Part shown: positions 15,025-24,818 of the stretch, in pieces
How positions within the stretch are numbered: position 1 is the first letter of the stretch
Layout: every line of letters begins with the position of its first letter
From: Fibrobacter intestinalis
GTDB taxonomy: Bacteria; Fibrobacterota; Fibrobacteria; Fibrobacterales; Fibrobacteraceae
Length of the DNA: 64,000 bases
Assembly (NCBI RefSeq): GCF_900167415.1
Contig: NZ_FUWU01000002.1
Coordinates: 1-64,000 of the forward strand
Direction of reading: 5' to 3'
Made by a program: the position numbers and the translations under genes
Notes under the pieces: generated by a model
Databases searched by the model: none
Seen by the model: only the letters and a program-made list of their open reading frames with translations
What the model was told of the DNA's origin: nothing

Positions 15025-18000
15025 ATGACACGTTCTATTGTTGTTCGAGATGCTTGCGAGCATAATTTAAGGCATGTTGATGTGACGATTCCCCGGGACG
15101 CGATTGTCGTGGTGACGGGGGTTTCCGGGTCGGGCAAGTCGAGTCTGGCTTTTGATACGGTTTTTGAAGAAGGCCAGCGGCGTTATGTGGATTCGCTGTC
15201 GGCGTATGCGCGGCAATTTATCGGCGTGATGAAGCGGCCTGATGTGCAGTCGGTGACGGGGATTTCTCCGACGATTTCGATTGACCAGAAAACGGTGAAT
15301 CGCAATCCGCGTTCGACGGTGGGGACGACGGTCGAGATTTTGGATTTTTTGCGTTTGCTTTTTGCTCGGCTCGGTGTGCCGCACTGTCCGCGTTGCGGGA
15401 AAATGATTCAGGCCCAAACGGTGGATCAAATTGTGGACGGATTGTATGCGGAATGCGCAGGCCGCCAGATGACGATTTTAGGGCCGATTGTGCAGGAACG
15501 CAAAGGCGAGTATCGCAAGGAGCTTGCGGATTTGGCGGAAAAAGGATTCGGCAGAGTTCGCGTGGATGGCGAAATTTTTCGCACAAATGAAGTCCCGCTT
15601 TTGGTGCGTTACGAAAAGCACACGATTGAAGTGGTCGTCGATAGGCTGGCCATTGAAAATCGGAATGTGTCCCGGATTCGGGAAGATTTGGAAACCGCGC
15701 TGCGTTTGACGGAAGGCAAGCGGGTCGCATTCCTTTTCGAGGACGGGGAATATCGCTTGCAGGGAACGGAACTCGCGTGCGTGGATTGCGGCATTTCGAT
15801 TCCAGAGCAGGAACCGCGTCTGTTTTCTTTTAACGATACCCACGGGCAATGCCCGCACTGCAAGGGACTTGGACGGGATTATGTTTTTGCGCCGGAATTG
15901 ATGGTTCCCGACGAGTCGCTTTCCATTCATGGCGGTGCATTGAAATGCCAAAAATCCGATGGAAAAATCATCTTTACGGATTTCGGTTGGCGGGAATTGG
16001 GAAAGCTTGCCAAAGCGGAAGGCTTTTCGTTGGATACGCCGTGGAAGGATTTGCCCGCACGGGCGAAGAATGCCGTGTTTTATGGTAGCGAAAAGGCTGG
16101 GCTGGAAGGAATTGTCCCGCAGATGCAGGCGCTTTGGGAACGCTGGCATATTGCCCATTTTCGCAAGTTCATGCACGAAAGCGATTGCCCTGTCTGTCAC
16201 GGGACGAGGCTTTCTCCGGTGGCGAATGCGGTGACTTTTCGGGATTTGTCTATCGATCAGATGTGTCAAATGCCCGTTGAAAAATTGGAAGCGTTTTTCC
16301 GGGAGTTAAAACTTTCGCCCAAGGAAGAGCGGATTGGTCACGAGCTTTTCAAGGAAATTCGCAATCGGCTGAATTTTTTGGTGAGCGTCGGGCTAGGCTA
16401 CTTGACGCTGGCACGTGGGGCAAGGACTCTTTCTGGCGGCGAGGCGCAGCGAATCCGGCTGGCGAGTGCCGTGGGCGCGGGATTGCAGGGCGTGCTTTAT
16501 GTTTTGGATGAACCGAGCATCGGTTTGCACGCTCGGGACAATGAAATGCTCCTGGGCATTTTGGAACGCTTGCGTTCGCAGGGAAATAGCCTGCTGGTCG
16601 TGGAACATGACGAAGAGACGATGCGTTATGCGGACTATGTAATCGATGTAGGTCCCGAAGCCGGAGTAAACGGTGGACGGGTCGTCGCGGCGGGCACCGT
16701 AGAAGATTTGGAACGGAATCCAGAGTCTCTGACGGGCAAATATCTTTCGGGAAAATGCCAAATAGAAATTCCTCAGGAACGCAAACCGGTTACGGAGCGA
16801 ACGCACTTTTTGGAAATTTTTGGCGCGGCGGAAAATAATTTGAAACACGTCGATGTGCGTATTCCTCTGGATGGCACGTTTACGGTTGTAACGGGGGTTT
16901 CGGGCTCGGGAAAAAGTTCCTTGGTCGATTCGATTTTGAAAAAGGAATTGGCGCGGATTTTTTACGGAGCGACGGATGCCCCTGGAAAGTTTGAAAGCAT
17001 CGCTGGGACGGAATTTATCGATAAGGTGATTGAAATCGACCAGACGCCGATTGGCAGGACGCCCCGATCGAACCCGGCGACTTATACGGGAATTTTTGAT
17101 GACATCCGCGATTTATTTGCGAAGCTTCCCGAAAGCAAAGTGCGGGGTTATACCAAAAGCCGTTTTAGTTTTAATGTCTCTGGCGGGCGTTGCGAATGTT
17201 GCGAAGGGGCGGGAGTCAAAATCGTTCAGATGCAGATTCTTCCCGATGTCGCCGTCCCATGCGACGTGTGCGGTGGCAAGCGTTTTAACGAATCGACTTT
17301 GGAAGTGCACTATAAAGGAAAGACGATTACCGATGTGTTGGAAATGTCGGTGGACGAGGCTTGCGAATTTTTCGCGGACTTGCCGAAGATTGCGGAACCG
17401 ATTAAAGTTCTTCAGGAGGTCGGGCTTGGCTATTTGAAACTGGGACAGCCTTCGACGACTCTTTCTGGCGGCGAGGCGCAGCGGGTGAAAATCGCAACGG
17501 AATTGCGCAGGCCGGGAACAGGAAAAACGCTGTATCTTTTGGATGAACCGACGACGGGTTTGCATTTTGAAGATATCCGCCGATTGCTGGATTGCCTGAA
17601 ACGTTTACGGAAGCTGGGCAACAGCATGCTGATTATCGAGCACAACATGGATGTCATTAAGTGTGCGGATTGGCTCATCGATTTAGGCCCGGATGCGGGC
17701 GAGCGTGGCGGTCAAATTGTCGCTGTGGGCACGCCGGAAGACGTGGCGAAAAATACGGATTCGATAACGGGAAAGTTTTTGGCGAAAGTCCTTTTCCAGA
17801 AAACGGAAACGGCAAAGGCTGTCACTCGTCAAAAAGAAGATTCGCAAAATTTGGATATTCGGATTGCCGGTGCCCGAAAACATAATTTGAAAAATTTTTC
17901 CGTGACCATTCCGCGACACCAGCTCACCGTTATTTCGGGAGTTTCGGGTTCGGGAAAATCGAGCTTGGCTTTCCACACTCTTTTCGCCGAAGGCCAGCGG

Positions 18001-20316
18001 CGCTTTGTGGAAACCTTGAGCACTTATGCCCGGCGCTTTTTGGGGCGTTTGGACAGAGGGAGCGTGGATTACATTCAAGGGCTTTCTCCGGCGATTGCCA
18101 TCGATCAGGGATGCGCTTCCAAAAGTCCAAGGAGCACCGTTGCCACGCTGACGGAAATCTACGATTATTTTCGCATTCTTTGGGCAAGAATTGGCGACTC
18201 CCACTGCCCGCATTGCGGACGCGCTTTGGAATTTTCTCCGGTGTCTGCAATCATGGAAGAGTTTTTTTCCAAGGCCAAAAAGAAAACGGTAACGATTTTT
18301 GCTCCGATTTTTATCGCGGGTTCCCGTGGCGAATGGATGGCCTCGGATGCGCAAAAAGTGCCCCTGTTGTCGAGCAGATTGCAGGAACTCGGTTATCGCA
18401 AGCTTTGGATAGATGGGAAGGAAAAGGATTTGCCGTTAAAAGCATTGCCTTCAAAAGTACGCGAGGTTTATGCGATTGTGGATCGGGTTCCTGTTTCGGA
18501 AGCGAACGCCCCGAGATTAAACGAGGCATTGGAACGGGCGTATCACGATGGCATGAATGTTTTGGGATTCCGGATCGATTCGGGAAAGCTCGTTTTGAAA
18601 TCCCTTTTTCCCGGCTGCCCGCATTGCCATTATTATTTGAAACAGGAGTTTGATCCGAAGCAGTTCAGTTTCAATACGCATTGGGGTGCTTGCGAGACCT
18701 GCTCCGGACTTGGCGTTCTTTCTTCGGGGAAAGTTTGCCCGGATTGCCATGGAGAACGCTTGAAACCCGAAATTCTGGCGGTGACTGTCGGCGAAAAAAA
18801 TATCAGCCAGGCTTCAGCGCTGGGTATTCATGAAGCGCGGGAATGGTTTGCTAAACTCCGGTTGGACAAAAATCGTGAAAAAGTCGCGCGTCCGCTGCTG
18901 CGAGAAATTCTGGGCCGGCTTGCCTTTTTGGAAAATGTGGGACTTGGCTACTTGAACTTGAATCGGGCGGGAGACACTCTTTCTGGCGGTGAATCGCAGC
19001 GGATTCGCTTGGCGAGTCAGATTGGCAGCGGCTTGGAAGGCGTCATGTATGTGCTGGACGAACCGACTGTCGGTTTGCATCAGAGCGACACGAAAAAACT
19101 TTTGGATTCGTTGTATAAATTACGGGATCTGGGAAATACGCTGATTGTTGTCGAACATGATTTGGAAATGATTCGCGGGGCGGATCACTTGATTGATATG
19201 GGGCCGCAGGCGGGTGAATTTGGCGGTGAAGTGGTCGCCGAAGGTTCTCCAAAAGAACTTTCGAAAAAAAGTGCGCTCAAAAAATTTCCGCAAAGCGAAA
19301 CGGTCAAGTATCTGAGCGGAAAAGTGCCAATGTCCAATCCGCCGCTTTCACCGTTGTCCGCAGATGCCGCTTTTTTGGAATTTCGGAATTTGCAAGCTCA
19401 CAACCTCAAAAATATCTCGGTGCGTTTCCCCGAAAATCGGATTTCCGTGGTCTGCGGGGTTTCAGGATCGGGAAAAAGTTCCCTTGTCCTAGACGAGGTC
19501 TTGCCGCTTATGCAGGCTGCGTTCGGTCGAGGTGAACGCCGTCGTGCAGCGCGCAGTCGGGCGAGTTTTCCGGATTCCATTAAAGAGGTGCTGGCGGTGG
19601 ATCAGAGCCCGATTTCGGGAACGCCCCGTTCGACGCCGGCGAGCTTTACGGATGTGCTGAACCCGATTCGCGACCTGTTTGCGAAAATGGAAATGTCCAA
19701 GATGAAAGGGTTCAAGTCGAACCGTTTCAGTTACAATTGCGGTGCCGGTCGATGCGAAGCGTGTGAAGGTCGAGGGCTGATTTCGGTGGAAATGCACTTC
19801 TTGTCGGATGTCTGGGAAGTTTGCGATGTCTGCCACGGCAAGCGCTATAATCAAGAAACCCTGGCTGTGGAATTCAAAGGCAAGAATATCGCCGACGTGC
19901 TGGATATGCGAATCGATGAAGCCTGCGAATTTTTCAAGGATGTTCCGAAGATAGTCAAGAAGTTGCAAGTCCTTTTGGATGTTGGTCTCGGGTATTTGCG
20001 ATTGGGGCAATCGGTGACGACTCTTTCGGGCGGCGAAGCGCAACGGATGAAATTGGCGGCGGAACTTTCCCGCGGCAATGGAAAAAAAGGTGTGCTCTAT
20101 CTTTTGGACGAACCCACGACGGGCTTGCATTTGAAGGATATCCAGATTCTGTGGAATTTGCTGCGGCGTCTTTCGGCTCGAGGAAATACGATAGTCGTCA
20201 TCGAACACCATCCGGATATCATTCGCCTTTCGGATTGGGTCGTGGAACTGGGACCTTCGGGCGGCAAAGACGGCGGCTTTGTGACTTATATGGGGAGTTC
20301 GGCGGACAAAACCTGA
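15025..20316 (+). CDS. uvrA: Double-length UvrA excinuclease subunit
   Basis: 1763 residues, nearly twice the usual ~940. It is a head-to-tail fusion of two UvrA units, about 1-940 and 945-1763. Four Walker A loops GVSGSGKSS occur near residues 32, 623, 971 and 1477. Each half has ABC signatures (LSGGEAQRIR or LSGGESQRIR; LSGGEAQRVK or LSGGEAQRMK) and Walker B DEP motifs. Zinc-finger pairs are CPHCKGLG, CPVCHG and CECCEGAG...CDVCGGK in half one; CPHCHYYL...CETCSGLG and CEACEGRG...CDVCHGK in half two. UvrA acts as a dimer that finds DNA damage and loads UvrB; a tandem fusion would be an intramolecular dimer. Chlamydia also has a double-length UvrA. The second half is shorter and more divergent (for example GQRRFVETLSTYARRF). 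A separate normal uvrA may exist elsewhere. Confidence 0.95.
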   Translation: MTRSIVVRDACEHNLRHVDVTIPRDAIVVVTGVSGSGKSSLAFDTVFEEGQRRYVDSLSAYARQFIGVMKRPDVQSVTGISPTISIDQKTVNRNPRSTVGTTVEILDFLRLLFARLGVPHCPRCGKMIQAQTVDQIVDGLYAECAGRQMTILGPIVQERKGEYRKELADLAEKGFGRVRVDGEIFRTNEVPLLVRYEKHTIEVVVDRLAIENRNVSRIREDLETALRLTEGKRVAFLFEDGEYRLQGTELACVDCGISIPEQEPRLFSFNDTHGQCPHCKGLGRDYVFAPELMVPDESLSIHGGALKCQKSDGKIIFTDFGWRELGKLAKAEGFSLDTPWKDLPARAKNAVFYGSEKAGLEGIVPQMQALWERWHIAHFRKFMHESDCPVCHGTRLSPVANAVTFRDLSIDQMCQMPVEKLEAFFRELKLSPKEERIGHELFKEIRNRLNFLVSVGLGYLTLARGARTLSGGEAQRIRLASAVGAGLQGVLYVLDEPSIGLHARDNEMLLGILERLRSQGNSLLVVEHDEETMRYADYVIDVGPEAGVNGGRVVAAGTVEDLERNPESLTGKYLSGKCQIEIPQERKPVTERTHFLEIFGAAENNLKHVDVRIPLDGTFTVVTGVSGSGKSSLVDSILKKELARIFYGATDAPGKFESIAGTEFIDKVIEIDQTPIGRTPRSNPATYTGIFDDIRDLFAKLPESKVRGYTKSRFSFNVSGGRCECCEGAGVKIVQMQILPDVAVPCDVCGGKRFNESTLEVHYKGKTITDVLEMSVDEACEFFADLPKIAEPIKVLQEVGLGYLKLGQPSTTLSGGEAQRVKIATELRRPGTGKTLYLLDEPTTGLHFEDIRRLLDCLKRLRKLGNSMLIIEHNMDVIKCADWLIDLGPDAGERGGQIVAVGTPEDVAKNTDSITGKFLAKVLFQKTETAKAVTRQKEDSQNLDIRIAGARKHNLKNFSVTIPRHQLTVISGVSGSGKSSLAFHTLFAEGQRRFVETLSTYARRFLGRLDRGSVDYIQGLSPAIAIDQGCASKSPRSTVATLTEIYDYFRILWARIGDSHCPHCGRALEFSPVSAIMEEFFSKAKKKTVTIFAPIFIAGSRGEWMASDAQKVPLLSSRLQELGYRKLWIDGKEKDLPLKALPSKVREVYAIVDRVPVSEANAPRLNEALERAYHDGMNVLGFRIDSGKLVLKSLFPGCPHCHYYLKQEFDPKQFSFNTHWGACETCSGLGVLSSGKVCPDCHGERLKPEILAVTVGEKNISQASALGIHEAREWFAKLRLDKNREKVARPLLREILGRLAFLENVGLGYLNLNRAGDTLSGGESQRIRLASQIGSGLEGVMYVLDEPTVGLHQSDTKKLLDSLYKLRDLGNTLIVVEHDLEMIRGADHLIDMGPQAGEFGGEVVAEGSPKELSKKSALKKFPQSETVKYLSGKVPMSNPPLSPLSADAAFLEFRNLQAHNLKNISVRFPENRISVVCGVSGSGKSSLVLDEVLPLMQAAFGRGERRRAARSRASFPDSIKEVLAVDQSPISGTPRSTPASFTDVLNPIRDLFAKMEMSKMKGFKSNRFSYNCGAGRCEACEGRGLISVEMHFLSDVWEVCDVCHGKRYNQETLAVEFKGKNIADVLDMRIDEACEFFKDVPKIVKKLQVLLDVGLGYLRLGQSVTTLSGGEAQRMKLAAELSRGNGKKGVLYLLDEPTTGLHLKDIQILWNLLRRLSARGNTIVVIEHHPDIIRLSDWVVELGPSGGKDGGFVTYMGSSADKT

Positions 20317-20377
20317 ATGATGTTCTCCTTTTGATTTGAATTTACTTAAATTAAGCATCAGGTCTATTGGAGAATCT

Positions 20378-22480
20378 ATGCACTTAAAAATTTGGCTGGC
20401 GGCTTTTGTTTTTGCAACTCTGTCTTATGGCGGCGGACTTCACGATTATCGGTTTTCGGTTCCTAACGAACAGTTTCAAACGAATGTGAAAATCCTCAAT
20501 GCCGAAAACATGTGTGTGGAGTCGGAAAAAGATTCTTCGCACATCTATGCGGAAAAATTCCGGTTTCCCCTGAACAAAGGCAAATTTTATCTGCGCTCCA
20601 AAGCGAAAGGAAATCAATACGGCTGGTATTCGGGGGGCATTAAATCGGAGTGCTATAAAAAATTGCACGCCTTCAATCTGCAGGAAAATCATTTGACTGC
20701 TTTGGAAGCGGTGCATTTGCGCTTTTATTCTTCCATGTCGAGCCGTCCATTCCAAGATGAATCGGAAATTTACTTTGACAAAAAGTATCTGTATTCTTCC
20801 CGCGTTCCCAATCTTTATTTTATGAAAAACGGGAAATGGCAAAAGTTGATACCGGCCGCTCTGACGGGAGTCGTCGTTGTAGATTCCTTGCCCGAAGGAT
20901 CTTTTATTTTGATGGATTCGGAAAAATGGAAGACGCCGTTGACGATTGCTCCGGTGGATACGGGCTTGTTTTATACGACGGTTTTTGTTCCCGGTTACTA
21001 TCCCTATACGGCGGGTTTGCGGGTGTCTAGCGGAAAGACTTCGCATTTGAAAACCGCCTTGATTCCCTTGGACACTCTTGTCTATCGCATTGAATCCGAA
21101 GTGACGCTGGAACGCATCCAGTTTGCGCAAAATTTGGAAGAGACGGAAGCTCTTTACGATCGTTTTATTGCCGATTTGGAAGCGGCGAAAATCGACAGGG
21201 GCGTTGCTCCGTTTGATTCGATTTACCCAAGGGCAAAGAGACCGCCTCCTGGAATGGATTCGGCGAATGTGCAATATATTGCCTATCTAAAGACGTATCA
21301 AGGCGTTCGTTCGCGTGCTCAGGCGCAGTGGCTTTCGGGCAGATTGTCGTCGATCTTGCAAATCAATAACGCTTTGCTGGCTCGTTTGGATTTTTTTCAA
21401 AAGGATACGCTCCGTTTGAATGCCGACTTAAAATCCATCGACTGGAATGATTCCGCTTTTACGTTTCGCCTTGGGGATTCTACAGGTCGAATTGATGTGG
21501 CTTTCACAGGAAAGCTACAGCCGGAAATGGATGTTCCGGCAAGCGTTTTTGCCGCAGAAGCGCAGGAACCGGGGCGCGCCCTTTTTACGCTGACTCTGCA
21601 AAATAAGCCGCTGTGGAAATACGAGGGTTCCAAAGTCAAGACTCGGCATCATTATCGCTTTACGCAGTTGAATGTTTCCTATCGAGGCAGAGTCTATACA
21701 GGTTCGGGCGAATTTATTTTGCCGCAGGATATTCAAAGGGAGCCGGAAGTGCAGGAATGGCTGCATCCGTTGCCCAAAGATACGCTGATTCCTCCAGTTC
21801 CTGAGGCTTCGGACGATACCTCTGCCGCCATCCGCGATTCGTTGGAAGAAAATGTGAGTCGAGCGGTCGCCTATATCGATTCCGGGACTTTCCGCTATAA
21901 GAACAAAATTGTTCGCATGAGTCCTTTCCGCATTCGAAAAACGGAAGTAACGGTGGGCGAATATCGGCAAGTCATGAAGGATTCGACGACGAAATTCACG
22001 TTTGCAGATAGCCTGATGCCTGCGCACAATGTAAATTGGGACAATGCCCGGAAATTCTGCTTGGCTGTTGGCGGCGATTTGCCGACCGAATCCCAATGGG
22101 AATTTGCCGCCCGTGCGGGAACGAACGAGGGGTATATCTGGCGCAATCGAAATGGCGCACTGCCTTTTGAATACGCGGTTTACCGAGCGGATGCTCCGAA
22201 GCGGGTCGCTTCCGCCAAGCCCAATGCCTGGGGACTCTACGATGTTTCCGGCAATGTGGCGGAGTGGACGCTGGATTCCTATTCCTGGTTTTCGTTTTAT
22301 GTAGAAAGCGAGAATCCGACGGGTTCTTTCTTTGGCGACTCCCGCGTTTTCAAAGGCGGTTCCTGGAAAAGTCGTTCCGACGATGAGCTGGATTTGACGG
22401 ATCGGGACGACGAAGATCCTAGATATTGGTCCAATGCGCTGGGATTCCGGTGCGTATTTCCTTTCGAGGAGAAAAAATGA
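20378..22480 (+). CDS. Exported protein with C-terminal FGE-sulfatase fold
   Basis: 700 residues with a signal peptide (MHLKIWLAAFVFATLSYGG). ATG 20378 has TTGGAGA 6 bp upstream. The N-terminal ~500 residues are not recognised; they include a PEGA-like stretch (FILMDSEKWKTPLTIAPVDTG ... VPGYYPYTAGLRV) at about 180-230 and a charged region near 240-300. The C-terminal domain, about 515-698, is a formylglycine-generating-enzyme/SUMF1-like fold: FRIRKTEVTVGEY, PTESQWEFAARAG, GLYDVSGNVAEWTLD, FKGGSWKS and LGFRCV. The catalytic Cys pair of true FGE is not evident, so it is more likely a binding or structural member. Its stop overlaps the next gene, suggesting a functional pair. Confidence 0.8.
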   Translation: MHLKIWLAAFVFATLSYGGGLHDYRFSVPNEQFQTNVKILNAENMCVESEKDSSHIYAEKFRFPLNKGKFYLRSKAKGNQYGWYSGGIKSECYKKLHAFNLQENHLTALEAVHLRFYSSMSSRPFQDESEIYFDKKYLYSSRVPNLYFMKNGKWQKLIPAALTGVVVVDSLPEGSFILMDSEKWKTPLTIAPVDTGLFYTTVFVPGYYPYTAGLRVSSGKTSHLKTALIPLDTLVYRIESEVTLERIQFAQNLEETEALYDRFIADLEAAKIDRGVAPFDSIYPRAKRPPPGMDSANVQYIAYLKTYQGVRSRAQAQWLSGRLSSILQINNALLARLDFFQKDTLRLNADLKSIDWNDSAFTFRLGDSTGRIDVAFTGKLQPEMDVPASVFAAEAQEPGRALFTLTLQNKPLWKYEGSKVKTRHHYRFTQLNVSYRGRVYTGSGEFILPQDIQREPEVQEWLHPLPKDTLIPPVPEASDDTSAAIRDSLEENVSRAVAYIDSGTFRYKNKIVRMSPFRIRKTEVTVGEYRQVMKDSTTKFTFADSLMPAHNVNWDNARKFCLAVGGDLPTESQWEFAARAGTNEGYIWRNRNGALPFEYAVYRADAPKRVASAKPNAWGLYDVSGNVAEWTLDSYSWFSFYVESENPTGSFFGDSRVFKGGSWKSRSDDELDLTDRDDEDPRYWSNALGFRCVFPFEEKK

Positions 22481-23016
22481 AACGCGATCTGAAACTCTTT
22501 CAAAAACTCTGTTCCTTTCCCTTTTTGCTGATTTTTGTGGCTTTTCTGTTTCCGCTGGTGAATGTCTCCTGTTCCGAAAAAGCCATCATGCCCGAAGTTC
22601 TCGCGTCCCCCAATGTCTATGAATTGGCTTTTCCCAACAATATGGAATCCCTTTTAGAAAAGGACGTGGCCGAAAATATGGCGGATATGAAGAACAATGC
22701 CCAATTGAAAGAATTTTTGTTTCAGGATGTTCAAACGACTCCGGCAGTTCTTCCGATTATTTTTGCCGTGGCATTAGGGGCGATCTTCGCTTTCTTTACG
22801 CCTGCGGGTTCGTTGGCGATGGCTTTGGCTTCTTTTGTTTCCCTGTGGGTTTTCATTTATAATTTAGGACTGTCTTTGCAAAGGCAGCATTTGACGCTGG
22901 AACCCGCTGTCGGAGCGTATTGCATTTCCTTTCTTTTGGCGATTGCCATCGCTATGAATTTGACGGTCTTGATCAAGGGTCGTCGTCAAAAGAAAGACGA
23001 AACTTTGCCGAAATAA
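22477..23016 (+). CDS. Small multi-pass membrane protein, function unknown
   Basis: 179 residues starting at ATG 22477, overlapping the upstream stop (ATGA). One hydrophobic helix lies at about 14-32, a soluble loop of about 55 residues follows (including SCSEK, reminiscent of but not a convincing lipobox), then three more helices at about 92-112, 115-135 and 150-170, and a basic tail. No family was recognised. Coupling suggests it acts with the FGE-fold protein at the inner membrane. Confidence 0.7.
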   Translation: MKRDLKLFQKLCSFPFLLIFVAFLFPLVNVSCSEKAIMPEVLASPNVYELAFPNNMESLLEKDVAENMADMKNNAQLKEFLFQDVQTTPAVLPIIFAVALGAIFAFFTPAGSLAMALASFVSLWVFIYNLGLSLQRQHLTLEPAVGAYCISFLLAIAIAMNLTVLIKGRRQKKDETLPK

Positions 23017-23053
23017 AATTTCAATTTGTCATTCATTTTTTCAAGGATAACGC

Positions 23054-24733
23054 ATGGCTGAAAAATTTGTATTCTACATGAACCGCATGACCAAAACGTA
23101 TGCGCCGGGCAAAACGATTCTCAAGGATATTTCGCTCAGTTTTTACTATGGTGCAAAAATCGGAATTATCGGAACGAATGGCAGCGGTAAATCGACCTTG
23201 CTTCGCATTATGGCGGGAATCGACAAAGAGTTCCAAGGAGAAGCTTGGATTGAACCGGGGCGCACGGCGGGCTATTTGCCGCAGGAACCGCAGCTGGATG
23301 CGAATTTGACGGTTAAAGAAAACGTGATGCAGGCTGTTGCCAAGAAACATGCGATTTTGGACCGTTACAATGAAATCTCGATGAAGTTCGCCGAACCGAT
23401 GGACGACGACGAGATGAATAAATTGATGGAAGAGCAGGGCAAACTGCAGGACGTCATCGATGCGGAAGACTTGTGGAATCTGGAGCGGAAAATTGAAATC
23501 GCGATGGATGCGCTGAACTGCCCGCCGGGGGACTGGGGCGTCGCCAATTTGAGCGGCGGGGAAAAACGCCGGGTCGCTCTTTGTCGCTTGCTTTTGGAAG
23601 AGCCCGACTTGCTTTTGCTCGACGAACCGACGAACCACTTGGATGCGGAATCCGTCGCCTGGCTGGAACGGCATTTGCGTGAATACAAAGGCTCGGTGAT
23701 TCTGGTGACTCACGACCGTTACTTCCTTGACAATGTGACCGGCTGGATTCTGGAGCTGGATCGCGGGCGTGGCATTCCTTGGCAGGGAAATTATGCGGAA
23801 TGGCTGGATCAAAAGCTGGAACGGATGAAGAACGAAGAAAAGGGCGAATCGGATAGGCAGAAACGCCTTGCGCGTGAACAGGAATGGGTAAAGCAAAGCC
23901 CGAAAGCGCGTCAGGCGAAGAACAAGGCCCGTTTGAAAGCTTATGAAGATTTGCTGGCGGAAGATTCCCAGGAGCAAATCAAGGTGGCGCAGATTTACAT
24001 TCCGAATGGCAAGCGTTTGGGCAATGTCGTTATTCAGGCGGAGAATTTGCGCAAGGCCTATAACGATAAACTTTTGTTCGACAATCTGTCGTTCACGTTG
24101 CCGCGTTCTGGAATTGTGGGAATTATCGGGCCGAACGGTGCCGGTAAAACGACTCTTTTCAAAATGATTACGGGTCAGGAAACTCCCGATGCGGGAACGA
24201 TTAAAATCGGCGATACGGTCGAAATGATTACGATGGAACAGGGACGGGAAAGTCTGGATGATTCGAAAACGGTTTTTGAAACGATTTCCGGCGGCAAGGA
24301 AGAAATTTTGTTGGGCGAACGCAAAATGAATGCGCGCGCCTACTGCGGACTTTTCAATTTTACCGGTTCGGATCAGCAGAAAAAACTCTCCGTCCTTTCT
24401 GGTGGCGAAAGGAATCGGGTGCTGATGGCGAAAAATTTGCAACGTCCAGGCAATCTGCTTTTCCTCGATGAACCGACCAATGATTTGGACATCGAAACCT
24501 TGCAGGCTTTGGAACAGGCGATTCTGCGCTTTGCGGGCTGTGCCGTTATCATTTCGCACGACCGCTGGTTTTTGGATCGTGTGGCGACGCACATTCTCGC
24601 TTACGAAGGCGATTCAAAGGTCGTCTGGTTTGAAGGCAACTGGAGCGAATACGAAGCGGATTACAGAAAGCGGATGGGCGACGATGCCGACACGCCGAAG
24701 CGGTTCAAATACAAGACCTTGACGCGGGAATAA
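23054..24733 (+). CDS. ettA: EttA, ABC-F translational throttle ATPase
   Basis: 559 residues, no membrane segments, two ABC ATPase domains: Walker A GTNGSGKST, signature LSGGEKRRVAL and Walker B LLLLDEPTNHLD in the first; GPNGAGKTT, LSGGERNRVLMAK and LFLDEPTNDLD in the second. The start MAEKFVFYMNRMTKTY, the linker rich in Lys/Glu (ERMKNEEKGESDRQKR) and the overall length fit EttA, which binds the ribosomal E site and gates translation according to ATP/ADP level. AAGGA precedes ATG 23054. It stands as a single gene. Confidence 0.93.
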   Translation: MAEKFVFYMNRMTKTYAPGKTILKDISLSFYYGAKIGIIGTNGSGKSTLLRIMAGIDKEFQGEAWIEPGRTAGYLPQEPQLDANLTVKENVMQAVAKKHAILDRYNEISMKFAEPMDDDEMNKLMEEQGKLQDVIDAEDLWNLERKIEIAMDALNCPPGDWGVANLSGGEKRRVALCRLLLEEPDLLLLDEPTNHLDAESVAWLERHLREYKGSVILVTHDRYFLDNVTGWILELDRGRGIPWQGNYAEWLDQKLERMKNEEKGESDRQKRLAREQEWVKQSPKARQAKNKARLKAYEDLLAEDSQEQIKVAQIYIPNGKRLGNVVIQAENLRKAYNDKLLFDNLSFTLPRSGIVGIIGPNGAGKTTLFKMITGQETPDAGTIKIGDTVEMITMEQGRESLDDSKTVFETISGGKEEILLGERKMNARAYCGLFNFTGSDQQKKLSVLSGGERNRVLMAKNLQRPGNLLFLDEPTNDLDIETLQALEQAILRFAGCAVIISHDRWFLDRVATHILAYEGDSKVVWFEGNWSEYEADYRKRMGDDADTPKRFKYKTLTRE

Positions 24734-24818
24734 TTTTTTAAACGGCGAAAAGTTCAAAACAGTCACGGGCTGCTTGGCAATTGTCGAGCGCCCGTTTGTT
24801 TACAGGAACAAAATTTTT

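Noticed and set aside
23033-24592. 519-codon minus-strand open frame
   Set aside because: Antisense to ettA, which has full ABC motifs; the translation is His/Phe/Arg-rich with no domain pattern.
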